This document shows positions 1-6,656 of a stretch of DNA of 64,000 nucleotides, in pieces. A program made the position numbers and the translations under genes. The stretch's first letter is position 1, and the number at the start of each line of letters is the position of its first letter. Source of the DNA: Ruminococcus sp. (GTDB lineage: Bacteria > Bacillota > Clostridia > Oscillospirales > Ruminococcaceae); the NCBI GenBank assembly GCA_016290875.1, contig JAEEVL010000018.1:1-64000 (forward strand). The letters run 5' to 3'. Below the pieces are notes generated by a model. It did not search any database. It was not told where the DNA came from and saw only the letters and a list, made by a program, of their open reading frames with translations.

Positions 1-227
1 TTTACAAGCTGCAAAAGGCGTGTATTGGTAGTGCGGATACCTTCGATCTCGTTAGATGCCTCGGTACTCTGTACCTTAGCAACCTCAATAAGACGATCAA
101 GTTCCGCAGGCTTCTGTTTCAGGTAAAGCTCCTGCCTGCCTTTATATTCATGAATCTGGGCTATAAGACCGACGATCTCGCTGTCCCATGAACGTTTTGC
201 AAGTATGCTGTAATCAAAGTTTCTCAT
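1..227 (-). CDS. Fic-family protein, N-terminal part (runs off the window)
   Basis: The reverse strand encodes a protein starting MRNFDYSILAKRSWDSEI and continuing with IHEYKGRQELYLKQKP and STEASNEIEGIRTTNTR. This is the typical N-terminal region of Fic/DOC proteins in which the conserved SNxIEGI-type segment precedes the Fic core. Only about 75 residues are inside the window, so the catalytic HxFx(D/E)GNGR motif cannot be checked. The start is supported by AAGGAG about 10 bases upstream. Fic enzymes usually transfer AMP or related groups to hydroxyls of target proteins; the target here is unknown. A strong promoter and repeated operator-like sites lie upstream. Confidence 0.75.
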   Translation of the reverse strand, partial: MRNFDYSILAKRSWDSEIVGLIAQIHEYKGRQELYLKQKPAELDRLIEVAKVQSTEASNEIEGIRTTNTRLLQLV

Positions 228-314
228 AAGCTCACACGTCTCCTTATATCCTATGTCGGCACACCCTCATATTCAGACAGTATCTTATCTCACATTCGGG
301 CGTCCTTTCTCATA

Positions 315-343
315 ATTATAATCGTTTTTAGGAGAAAAGTCAA
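315..343 (-). promoter_or_regulatory. Promoter of the Fic-family gene
   Basis: On the minus strand TTGACT (338-343) and TATAAT (315-320) are separated by exactly 17 bases, giving a good sigma-A promoter whose start point would fall near 308, about 80 bases ahead of the Fic start codon. Confidence 0.7.
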
Positions 344-389
344 GTGATTATGCAATAATATCTCCTAAATTCTATTATGAATTAGGAGA
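327..389 (-). promoter_or_regulatory. Candidate operator: three copies of TCTCCTAA around the Fic promoter
   Basis: Positions 361-389 form an imperfect palindrome (TCTCCTAAATTC, TATTAT loop, GAATTAGGAGA) just upstream of the -35 box. A further TTTAGGAGAA copy (327-336) lies inside the -35/-10 spacer. This arrangement fits a repressor or autoregulator site. The binding protein is unknown; some Fic proteins carry a C-terminal winged helix, so autoregulation is possible but is inference. Confidence 0.45.
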
Positions 390-484
390 CAACTATTATT
401 CGTTTCATTATATAATTACTTCGTTGATGTAATCAGCACATTCATACGAAACAGGGGGTTTCTTGAAGTATTCATATATAGAAT

Positions 485-505
485 CAGCTCCCGTAAAGGG
501 AGCTG
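485..505. other. Perfect 8-bp stem-loop
   Basis: CAGCTCCC-GTAAA-GGGAGCTG is followed on the plus strand by GCTTCTTT. It could be a weak terminator, but no plus-strand gene ends upstream of it inside the window, so its role is unclear. Confidence 0.4.
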
Positions 506-540
506 GCTTCTTTCATAAGCATTGTACCACCGTAAATGTC

Positions 541-571
541 GTGTGATTTTCGTGTGATTTTGTGTGATTTT
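541..571 (+). repeat. Three near-tandem copies of GTGTGATTTT with adjacent small hairpins
   Basis: GTGTGATTTT occurs at 541-550, 552-561 and 562-571. It is followed by GACTGT-AAA-ACAGTC and GAACTGC-TAAAAT-GCAGTTC inverted repeats (about 573-613). The cluster lies about 100 bases beyond the 3' end of tRNA-Trp, a position where integrated elements often leave remnants. No integrase gene is visible. Apart from this and the listed stem-loops I see no gene between 228 and 683. Confidence 0.5.
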
Positions 572-636
572 TGACTGTAAAACAGTCACACAGAACTGCT
601 AAAATGCAGTTCAAACTGTTTTTGATATGTAAGAGA

Positions 637-676
637 AAAGCCTGTATTTCGGTGCTTTTCTCGAAATACAGGCTTT
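637..676 (-). terminator. Terminator downstream of tRNA-Trp
   Basis: A perfect 15-bp inverted repeat (arms 637-651 and 662-676, core GCCTGTATTTCG) lies immediately after the tRNA 3' end. On the minus strand it is followed by a pyrimidine-rich TCTCTT tail. Confidence 0.65.
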
Positions 677-683
677 AATGATC

Positions 684-759
684 TGGCAGGGGCAGAAGGA
701 CTTGAACCCTCGGCACGCGGTTTTGGAGACCGCTGCTCTACCAACTGAGCTATACCCCT
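684..759 (-). tRNA. tRNA-Trp (anticodon CCA)
   Basis: A 76-base cloverleaf is readable on the minus strand. The 7-bp acceptor stem AGGGGTA pairs with TGCCCCT, the D arm contains AGCTCAGTTGGTAGAGC, and the anticodon arm is GCGGT-CTCCAAA-ACCGC with anticodon CCA. The T arm GAGGGTTCAAGTCCTTC follows, then discriminator G and an encoded CCA end. It decodes UGG (tryptophan). It is transcribed away from greA and followed by a strong hairpin. Confidence 0.95.
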
Positions 760-887
760 ATGTGTTTCACAACAGTAATTATTATATCAGAAACATTTAG
801 CTTTGTCAACACTTACAAGAAAAATTTATCATTTAACTATTATTGCTCGTTTCAAACGGTGATTATCTGAAAAAATGCTTCCCAGTA

Positions 888-916
888 TTGACAAGGCACC
901 GGAAATATATTATAAT
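888..916 (+). promoter_or_regulatory. Promoter of greA-lysS
   Basis: TTGACA (888-893) and TATAAT (911-916) with a 17-base spacer: a consensus sigma-A promoter. It lies inside the longest open frame that includes greA, which rules out a start upstream of it. Confidence 0.85.
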
Positions 917-959
917 AATATGTAATGCTTTAAAAATCACAATTAAGGAGTGCATAACC

Positions 960-1430
960 ATGGCTTTAAAGAAAATGTCCAGAGAAAGCTACGACAAACT
1001 CGTTGCAGAACTCGATGACCTCAAGATCAATAAACGTAAAGAAGTTGCTGAAAGGCTGAAAGTTGCCCGTTCCTACGGAGACCTTTCCGAAAACGCTGAG
1101 TACGATGAAGCAAAAAACGAACAGGCTATCCTCGAAGCTCAGATCAAGGAACTCCAGTTCACTATTGACAATGCAGAGATCGTTGAAGACTCAAATATCT
1201 CCGTTGACGAAGTTGGTATGAGCTCCAAGATCACTATCAAGCGTGTCGATACCGGCAAGATCGAAACTTTCACTATCGTTGGTACTAACCATGCAAATGT
1301 CAGAGAGGGCAAGATCTCAGATGAGTCCCCTATCGGCAAGGCTGCTATGAAAAAGAAAGTCGGCGATATTTTCATCGTCGAAGCTCCAGCTGGCGAACTT
1401 CGTTTTGAAGTAGTAGAAATATCAAAGTAA
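960..1430 (+). CDS. greA: Transcription elongation factor GreA
   Basis: GreA binds the RNA polymerase secondary channel and stimulates cleavage of backtracked transcripts. The 156-residue product has the expected N-terminal coiled-coil hairpin with the acidic tip motif ARSYGDLSENAEYDEAK (about residues 36-52) and a C-terminal FKBP-like domain with SPIGKAAMKKKVGD. The ATG at 960 was chosen because it follows TTAAGGAG (943-950) and lies after the consensus promoter; the open frame reaches back to 843 only by chance. lysS starts 21 bases downstream, so the two are probably co-transcribed. Confidence 0.96.
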   Translation: MALKKMSRESYDKLVAELDDLKINKRKEVAERLKVARSYGDLSENAEYDEAKNEQAILEAQIKELQFTIDNAEIVEDSNISVDEVGMSSKITIKRVDTGKIETFTIVGTNHANVREGKISDESPIGKAAMKKKVGDIFIVEAPAGELRFEVVEISK

Positions 1431-1451
1431 TTTCCGAAGGGACGTAAAATA

Positions 1452-3074
1452 ATGAGCGAAAATCTTACAAACGCTCCTGCACAGGCTGAAGAACCTGTTC
1501 AGGATATAAATATACTCAAGAAGGATCGACTTGACAAGCTTGCTGCACTTCGTGAAGGCGGCTACGATCCTTATCAGGTGACAAAATTTGATGTTAACGG
1601 CAGAGCTGCTGAACTCAAGGCTAAGTATGAAGCAGACGAAGCAAAGATCATATCAGAATGTGGAGGCGACGAAGAAAAACAAAATGCTGCTCTTGAAGCT
1701 CTTCATGAGAATACTATCCGTATTGCCGGACGTATCATGAGCTGGCGCGATATGGGTAAAGCTAACTTCATTGATCTCCGTGATGCAACAGACCGTATCC
1801 AGGTTTACATCCGTTCAAACGATGTTGGTGCTGATGTTTTCAAGGAATTCAAGAAGAAGTGGGATATCGGAGACATCATCGGTGTTCAAGGCTTTGTTTT
1901 CAGAACAAGAAAGGGCGAGATTTCTGTTCACGCTCATAAGATACAGCTTCTTTCAAAGTCTCTTCTCCCCCTTCCTGAAAAGTGGCACGGTCTCAAAGAT
2001 CAGGATATGAGATACCGTCAGCGTTATGTTGACCTTATCGTTAACCCTGAAGTTAAGGACACTTTCGTTAAGAGAAGCCGTATAATAAGCGAGGTAAGAA
2101 ATTATCTTGATAGTCTTGGCTATATTGAAGTAGATACACCTGTTCTCCATACCCTTGAAATAGGTGCTTCTGCACGTCCTTTCGTTACACATCACAACAC
2201 TCTTGATATGGAGATGTATCTCCGTATCGAAACAGAGCTCTACCTCAAGCGCCTTATCGTCGGCGGTTTTGAAAAGGTATACGAAGTTGGTCGTATCTTC
2301 AGAAACGAAGGTATGGATACTTCACATAACCCTGAGTTTACATCTGTTGAGATGTATCAAGCTTATACTGATTACATCGGCATGATGGATCTCATCGAGA
2401 ATATGTACAGAACAATCGCTGAAAAGGTGTGCGGAACTTCAAAGATAACATATCAGGGAGTTGAAATCGACCTCGGCAAGCCGTGGGAGCGTCTCACAAT
2501 GATAGAATCTGTAAAGAAGTATGCAGGTGTTGACTACAACGACTGGGCGGACGATGCTACTGCAAGAGCCTGCGCTAAGGAAAAGGGAGTAGAAGTTGAC
2601 GAAGGCGAGAACGCTACTAAGGGCCACGTTCTTATTGCATTCTTTGACGCTTTCGTTGAGGAAAAACTCATTCAGCCTACTATCATCTATGATTACCCTG
2701 TTGAGAATTCCCCTCTTGCTAAGAGAAAGCCTTCAGATCCTGCATTTACGGAGAGATTTGAATACTTCATCTACTGCCGCGAAATGGGTAACGCATTCTC
2801 CGAGCTTAACGACCCTATCGACCAGAAGGAACGTTTTGTAAAGCAGGTTAATGCTAAGCGTGCACAGGGTGCCAATGCTGAGGTTGATGAAGACTTCATT
2901 ACAGCACTTGAATACGGTCTGCCTCCTACGGGTGGTCTTGGATTTGGTCTCGACAGACTTGTTATGCTCCTGACAGACAGTGCTTCTATCCGCGATGTAC
3001 TTCTCTTCCCGACTATGAAGCCAATCCCAGCAAACAGCGGTCGTCCCGCTAAGGAAGAAACTGAAGAAGAATAA
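1452..3074 (+). CDS. lysS: Lysine--tRNA ligase, class II
   Basis: LysRS charges tRNA-Lys with lysine in the cytoplasm. The 540-residue protein has the N-terminal OB-fold anticodon-binding region (about 88-170), then the class II core: motif 1 around YIEVDTPVL (224-232), motif 2 with RIFRNEG (281-287) and motif 3 with GLGFGLDRL (495-503). The segment RYRQRYVDLI (188-197) is typical of LysS. An N-terminal extension of about 30 acidic residues and an acidic EETEEE tail are the only departures. It follows greA closely and ends before a hairpin. Confidence 0.97.
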   Translation: MSENLTNAPAQAEEPVQDINILKKDRLDKLAALREGGYDPYQVTKFDVNGRAAELKAKYEADEAKIISECGGDEEKQNAALEALHENTIRIAGRIMSWRDMGKANFIDLRDATDRIQVYIRSNDVGADVFKEFKKKWDIGDIIGVQGFVFRTRKGEISVHAHKIQLLSKSLLPLPEKWHGLKDQDMRYRQRYVDLIVNPEVKDTFVKRSRIISEVRNYLDSLGYIEVDTPVLHTLEIGASARPFVTHHNTLDMEMYLRIETELYLKRLIVGGFEKVYEVGRIFRNEGMDTSHNPEFTSVEMYQAYTDYIGMMDLIENMYRTIAEKVCGTSKITYQGVEIDLGKPWERLTMIESVKKYAGVDYNDWADDATARACAKEKGVEVDEGENATKGHVLIAFFDAFVEEKLIQPTIIYDYPVENSPLAKRKPSDPAFTERFEYFIYCREMGNAFSELNDPIDQKERFVKQVNAKRAQGANAEVDEDFITALEYGLPPTGGLGFGLDRLVMLLTDSASIRDVLLFPTMKPIPANSGRPAKEETEEE

Positions 3075-3079
3075 TGCTA

Positions 3080-3100
3080 AGGGCGGAGCTTTTCCGCCCT
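3080..3100 (+). terminator. Hairpin after lysS
   Basis: AGGGCGGA-GCTTT-TCCGCCCT. The stem is strong but there is no T-run after it, so it may be only a partial terminator or an mRNA-stabilising end. Confidence 0.45.
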
Positions 3101-3125
3101 ATACATTTGTATACACGGAGGTTCT

Positions 3126-4073
3126 ATGAATAAACACAAGGACGTTCCCGAAAAAGCTGAGAATAACAAACCGGCCGGCAAGGAACAAACTCCCGAAGAT
3201 GAAAAGCTCGACATAAAAAAGAGCGTTTTCCAGTCAAATAAGGAATTCCGCGAACAAAGACAGCGAGAATACGAAGAACAGCAGGCAAAAGTCCAGCACG
3301 AACTTGAACTTCGTGAAAAGAAAAAACGTGCAGCTTACGAAAAGAAGATACATGACGAAAAAATCGAGCTCATGCGTCTGAAACAGGGACTTATTGAAGA
3401 AAGCGAAACCATACATGAAGAGCGTGAAGAACCGGTAAAAATGTCTCTTTGGAAGAAAATCGTGAATTTCTTCTATCATAATAAATGGTGGCTCGGCATT
3501 GGAACACTCTGTACCTGCATTGTCGGCTTCCTCGTATACAGCCTTGTTACCAAGCCGCGTCCCGACATCATTGTGCTTGTCATTGCCGAAAACGAAGAGC
3601 TCGGTGAGATGTCAGAGCTCCAGCAGTATGTTGAGAACTTCACTGAAGATTTCAATGATAACGGAAAAGTTCTTGCTTCGATATACTATATCCCCTACTC
3701 TGACAACAGCTATAAGAACTTCGCAAGCGGTGCAGATGATAAACTAACGTCACAGCTTCAGTCGGCGGATTCTGTCATAGTGATCGGCGGAACTAAACTC
3801 GATGAGATAATGTCGCCCGATCCGGAATCGTATTTCGTTGATCTTGAATCACTCTATCCAGATAATCCGCACGTAAAAGGCTATAAATTCATGCTGAAGG
3901 ACACTCCTATCGCTGAACGCATCAACCTTGAACATCAGTATATCACAGATGACCTCTATATTGCTGTTCGTGTACCTATGAAATTCCTTTATTCTACAAA
4001 AAAGGATATGGAAGAAACCTTTGAAAAGGACTGGGGCGTTTTTGAGAAGATCGTTGATGATCTTTCAAATTGA
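3126..4073 (+). CDS. Single-pass membrane protein with coiled-coil cytoplasmic segment
   Basis: I do not recognise a named family. The 315-residue product begins with a charged, Glu/Lys/Arg/Gln-rich region (about 1-115) that should form a coiled coil. One transmembrane helix follows (about 121-141, WWLGIGTLCTCIVGFLVYSL), then an extracytoplasmic domain of about 170 residues. This topology (long cytoplasmic coil, one helix, small outer domain) suggests a scaffold or envelope-associated role, but that is inference. A CACGGAGG ribosome site precedes the ATG. It lies 52 bases after lysS and ends at a classical terminator, so it may be read through from greA-lysS. Confidence 0.75.
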   Translation: MNKHKDVPEKAENNKPAGKEQTPEDEKLDIKKSVFQSNKEFREQRQREYEEQQAKVQHELELREKKKRAAYEKKIHDEKIELMRLKQGLIEESETIHEEREEPVKMSLWKKIVNFFYHNKWWLGIGTLCTCIVGFLVYSLVTKPRPDIIVLVIAENEELGEMSELQQYVENFTEDFNDNGKVLASIYYIPYSDNSYKNFASGADDKLTSQLQSADSVIVIGGTKLDEIMSPDPESYFVDLESLYPDNPHVKGYKFMLKDTPIAERINLEHQYITDDLYIAVRVPMKFLYSTKKDMEETFEKDWGVFEKIVDDLSN

Positions 4074-4113
4074 TTTATATAGACGCATTATTTCCCTCAA
4101 ATAACAATTACAG

Positions 4114-4150
4114 CAGGCGGATATCATTACGATATCTGCCTGTTTTTTTT
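4114..4150 (+). terminator. Intrinsic terminator
   Basis: CAGGCGGATATC-ATTAC-GATATCTGCCTG followed by eight T residues, a textbook intrinsic terminator for the 3126-4073 gene. Confidence 0.9.
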
Positions 4151-4267
4151 ACAGAACTTGCTTTACAGCGATAATTCGGCAATATCAGGTAGTTTGTGAT
4201 TACTTTTGCTAATAAATAATAGTCTGTATATCAAATAAATATATTGGCTGTAAATTCTTCGGGTCAG

Positions 4268-4296
4268 TTGACAAATAGTATACTGTGTGATATAAT
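4268..4296 (+). promoter_or_regulatory. Promoter of the secreted dockerin/LRR gene
   Basis: TTGACA (4268-4273), 17-base spacer, TATAAT (4291-4296). The predicted transcript has a leader of about 100 bases. The rest of 4151-4405 is AT-rich and holds nothing else I can support. Confidence 0.8.
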
Positions 4297-4405
4297 AATC
4301 GATGCAGGATAATATGTTAATATATACTGCAAAATTATTATTAATGTAATGACAGTATTAATTACTCAGTCGTTGCAAACACTTAACTAAGTAAAGGAGT
4401 AAAAG

Positions 4406-6208
4406 ATGAAGAATTTTAAGAAATTCACAGCCGCAGTATTGGCAACAGTAATTACTGCAGGAAGCGTTATAGCTACTGGCATCGCAACTTCCGCAGCAAG
4501 CACAGATTTCACAGTACAGTATTGCAAAAACAATTGGAGCTCTATTATCAATGCAGAGCGTCAGAAGTACCCCCAGACTGTAAACGGCAGACAGTGCTAC
4601 TGGAATAACCACAATCTCGAGTCTTACACTTTCACACCTTGCGATCATAAGGCTAACGGTATCAGCAAGTGCAATACTATCAAACAGGAAGACTACTATG
4701 ACAGTGCAAGTTACAAGCGCTCAGCAGATGTTTCAGTAGGTTTACATGGATCGGAAGCTGTTCTCGACTTTAACTGCTGTATGGCATTTGCAAGAAAGCT
4801 CCAGTACGATGTTTTTAAGACAAAGTCAATGGTTCGTTTCAAGCTTCGGAATGGTGTATATTCACTTCCTGACGGCACAAAAATGCTCTACTATCCCCAG
4901 GCTGGTGATTTAGTACGCATTGAGAAGGACGAATCCAACCCTGAGCGTTTCCCTGGACACTCTGTATTCCTCAGCAATGTTTCTTCTGACTACAGAAACA
5001 TCAGCATCGGCCAGGTAAATGCACACAGCACTTGCGCTATCGAATGGAATTCAACAACTTATGGTCCTAAGAACGAGAAGATCGATCTCACATATATCCG
5101 CTGTTATGCTTCATATGTTGAGCGACCTATGATTGAAGGCGATATTAACCTCGACGGCGAGATCAACGCAAAGGATGCAACAATCTTCAAAAACACAATC
5201 ATGAAGGACGGTAAGACATACTATAATTGTCCTTTAGGTATGTATGATATCAATCATGACGGTAAGGTTGATACATCTGACTATTATGATATTTTATACG
5301 GAAACACATCAAATGCTCACTATTTTGACAATACTAGAAGCGTAACAACCGACTGGGTTGAATGCGGTTTAAAGGACAGCTTCTGTGCAGATGGATTATT
5401 CTACCAGAAGACAGGTTCAACTACAGTTAGATTTGTTGGCCCTATGAACAGCAAGCAGACTTCTGTAACAGTTCCTTCATCTGCAAAGGACCCTGCAACC
5501 GGTACTTCATACACTGTTACAGAAATCGGTATTGAAAGCACAAGAGAACCTGCTACAAAGTTCATCTACAATATAGAAACACTTTCTATTCCGACAACTG
5601 TAACAAAAATTGGTCAAAGAGCACTCTATGGTTGTAAAATCTCCAGACTCACTATTCCTTCAGGTTCTAAGCTTGCAACTATCGGAGATGAAGCTTTTTA
5701 TAACACTAAGTTAAGCCAGGTTTCTTTCAGCAGCGCTAAATCTTTAACATCAATCGGAAACTACGCATTCAAAAACTGCTCTGTATTACGCGACTTTATC
5801 GCACCTTACAGCCTCAGAACAATTGGCAAGGAAGCTTTTGCTAACTGCAAGGGTATGCTCAGCTTCAAGGTTGAAGGCAATTCCAGCCAGAACTGTTACC
5901 TCACTTTAATTGACGATAACGCATTCACAGGCTGCACATCTCTTCAGGTAGTGGAGATTGCAAACGATTTAAGCTCTGTAATCAGATTCGGTTCATCTAC
6001 AGGAATCTTCGACAGTGCTTGCCGTTCAAAGCTCTATTTACCTAACACAAACTCTGTTGCCGGGTACCTTTACTTAAAGGCATCTGACCGTCAGCTTATG
6101 CAGAATGGTAAAATGACTGTATTCGCAGGTAAGTATCGTTTCTTCAATGAGAACAACAGTGTATTCTTAGAGAAGACTTCTACTGCATTTGAGAAGGTAA
6201 ACTTCTAA
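4406..6208 (+). CDS. Secreted protein: papain-fold-like domain, internal dockerin, BspA-type leucine-rich repeats
   Basis: The 600-residue product has a signal peptide (about 1-31, ending ATSAAS). Residues about 35-240 contain DFNCCMAFA (Cys124/125) and PGHSVFL (His185) after YYPQAGDLV, a Cys...His arrangement like CHAP or NlpC/P60 peptidases; the assignment is tentative. A dockerin-like pair of calcium-loop repeats follows (EGDINLDGEINAKDA and MYDINHDGKVDTSD, about 245-300). The rest is BspA-type leucine-rich repeats with LTSIGNYAFKNCS-like units. The dockerin in the middle rather than at an end is unusual. It would be exported and possibly attached to a cohesin-bearing scaffold. RBS AAAGGAG precedes the ATG. 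Confidence 0.8.
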   Translation: MKNFKKFTAAVLATVITAGSVIATGIATSAASTDFTVQYCKNNWSSIINAERQKYPQTVNGRQCYWNNHNLESYTFTPCDHKANGISKCNTIKQEDYYDSASYKRSADVSVGLHGSEAVLDFNCCMAFARKLQYDVFKTKSMVRFKLRNGVYSLPDGTKMLYYPQAGDLVRIEKDESNPERFPGHSVFLSNVSSDYRNISIGQVNAHSTCAIEWNSTTYGPKNEKIDLTYIRCYASYVERPMIEGDINLDGEINAKDATIFKNTIMKDGKTYYNCPLGMYDINHDGKVDTSDYYDILYGNTSNAHYFDNTRSVTTDWVECGLKDSFCADGLFYQKTGSTTVRFVGPMNSKQTSVTVPSSAKDPATGTSYTVTEIGIESTREPATKFIYNIETLSIPTTVTKIGQRALYGCKISRLTIPSGSKLATIGDEAFYNTKLSQVSFSSAKSLTSIGNYAFKNCSVLRDFIAPYSLRTIGKEAFANCKGMLSFKVEGNSSQNCYLTLIDDNAFTGCTSLQVVEIANDLSSVIRFGSSTGIFDSACRSKLYLPNTNSVAGYLYLKASDRQLMQNGKMTVFAGKYRFFNENNSVFLEKTSTAFEKVNF

Positions 6209-6230
6209 TCAAACTTAAAAATATCAAATA

Positions 6231-6265
6231 AGAGCAGTTGTCATTTGGCAGCTGCTCTTTAAATT
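6231..6265 (+). terminator. Terminator after the dockerin/LRR gene
   Basis: AGAGCAGTTGTC-ATTTG-GCAGCTGCTCT stem (with G-T pairs) followed by TTAAATT. Confidence 0.65.
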
Positions 6266-6311
6266 ATAAGTTTCTTGTAAAGCAAAACTGTATGCATTTT
6301 AGGAGGTTAGT

Positions 6312-6602
6312 ATGAAAACTATCCTGCATGATTGGCGTGAATACAATATAAATGAAAAAGTCGCTGTGATAGTTCAATTAGCAGCATCGATCATCGTAGT
6401 AGTTACAGCTGTTCTGAATTTATTAAATGTTACGAATAATAACATCATCATCGGAATAGGACTCTGTGTTGTAATGGTCGCTCAGTTTTACAGATTAAGA
6501 CGCAGTCAAAAATCTATTGCAGCTGTTTCATTGACCTTGGCAATATTGATAGCACTCTTAGTAATTAAAATGTTACTGATAAAAAACAATATTATAGGCT
6601 AA
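6312..6602 (+). CDS. Small three-helix membrane protein
   Basis: Unrecognised 96-residue protein. After a short charged N-terminus (MKTILHDWREYNINEKV) it shows three hydrophobic segments (about 18-40, 43-60 and 70-90) separated by a basic loop RLRRSQKS, so it should be an integral membrane protein with a cytoplasmic N-terminus. A strong AGGAGG ribosome site sits 6 bases ahead of the ATG. It is an isolated gene between two terminators; nothing nearby suggests a function. Confidence 0.7.
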   Translation: MKTILHDWREYNINEKVAVIVQLAASIIVVVTAVLNLLNVTNNNIIIGIGLCVVMVAQFYRLRRSQKSIAAVSLTLAILIALLVIKMLLIKNNIIG

Positions 6603-6611
6603 TACAAAAGC

Positions 6612-6634
6612 AGCCGCTGCAAAATGCAGCGGCT
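6612..6634. terminator. Bidirectional hairpin between convergent genes
   Basis: Perfect AGCCGCTGC-AAAAT-GCAGCGGCT stem between the plus-strand membrane protein and the minus-strand LRR gene. On the minus strand it continues into GCTTTTGTATT. Confidence 0.7.
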
Positions 6635-6656
6635 ATATCATTATATTAAGGAATTA

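Noticed and set aside
541..613. CRISPR-like array
   Set aside because: Repeats are 10 bases, with a one-base gap or none and no unique spacers, and no cas genes are present.
843..959. N-terminal extension of GreA (39 residues)
   Set aside because: It contains the consensus promoter at 888-916, and the start at 960 has its own ribosome site and begins with the normal GreA sequence.
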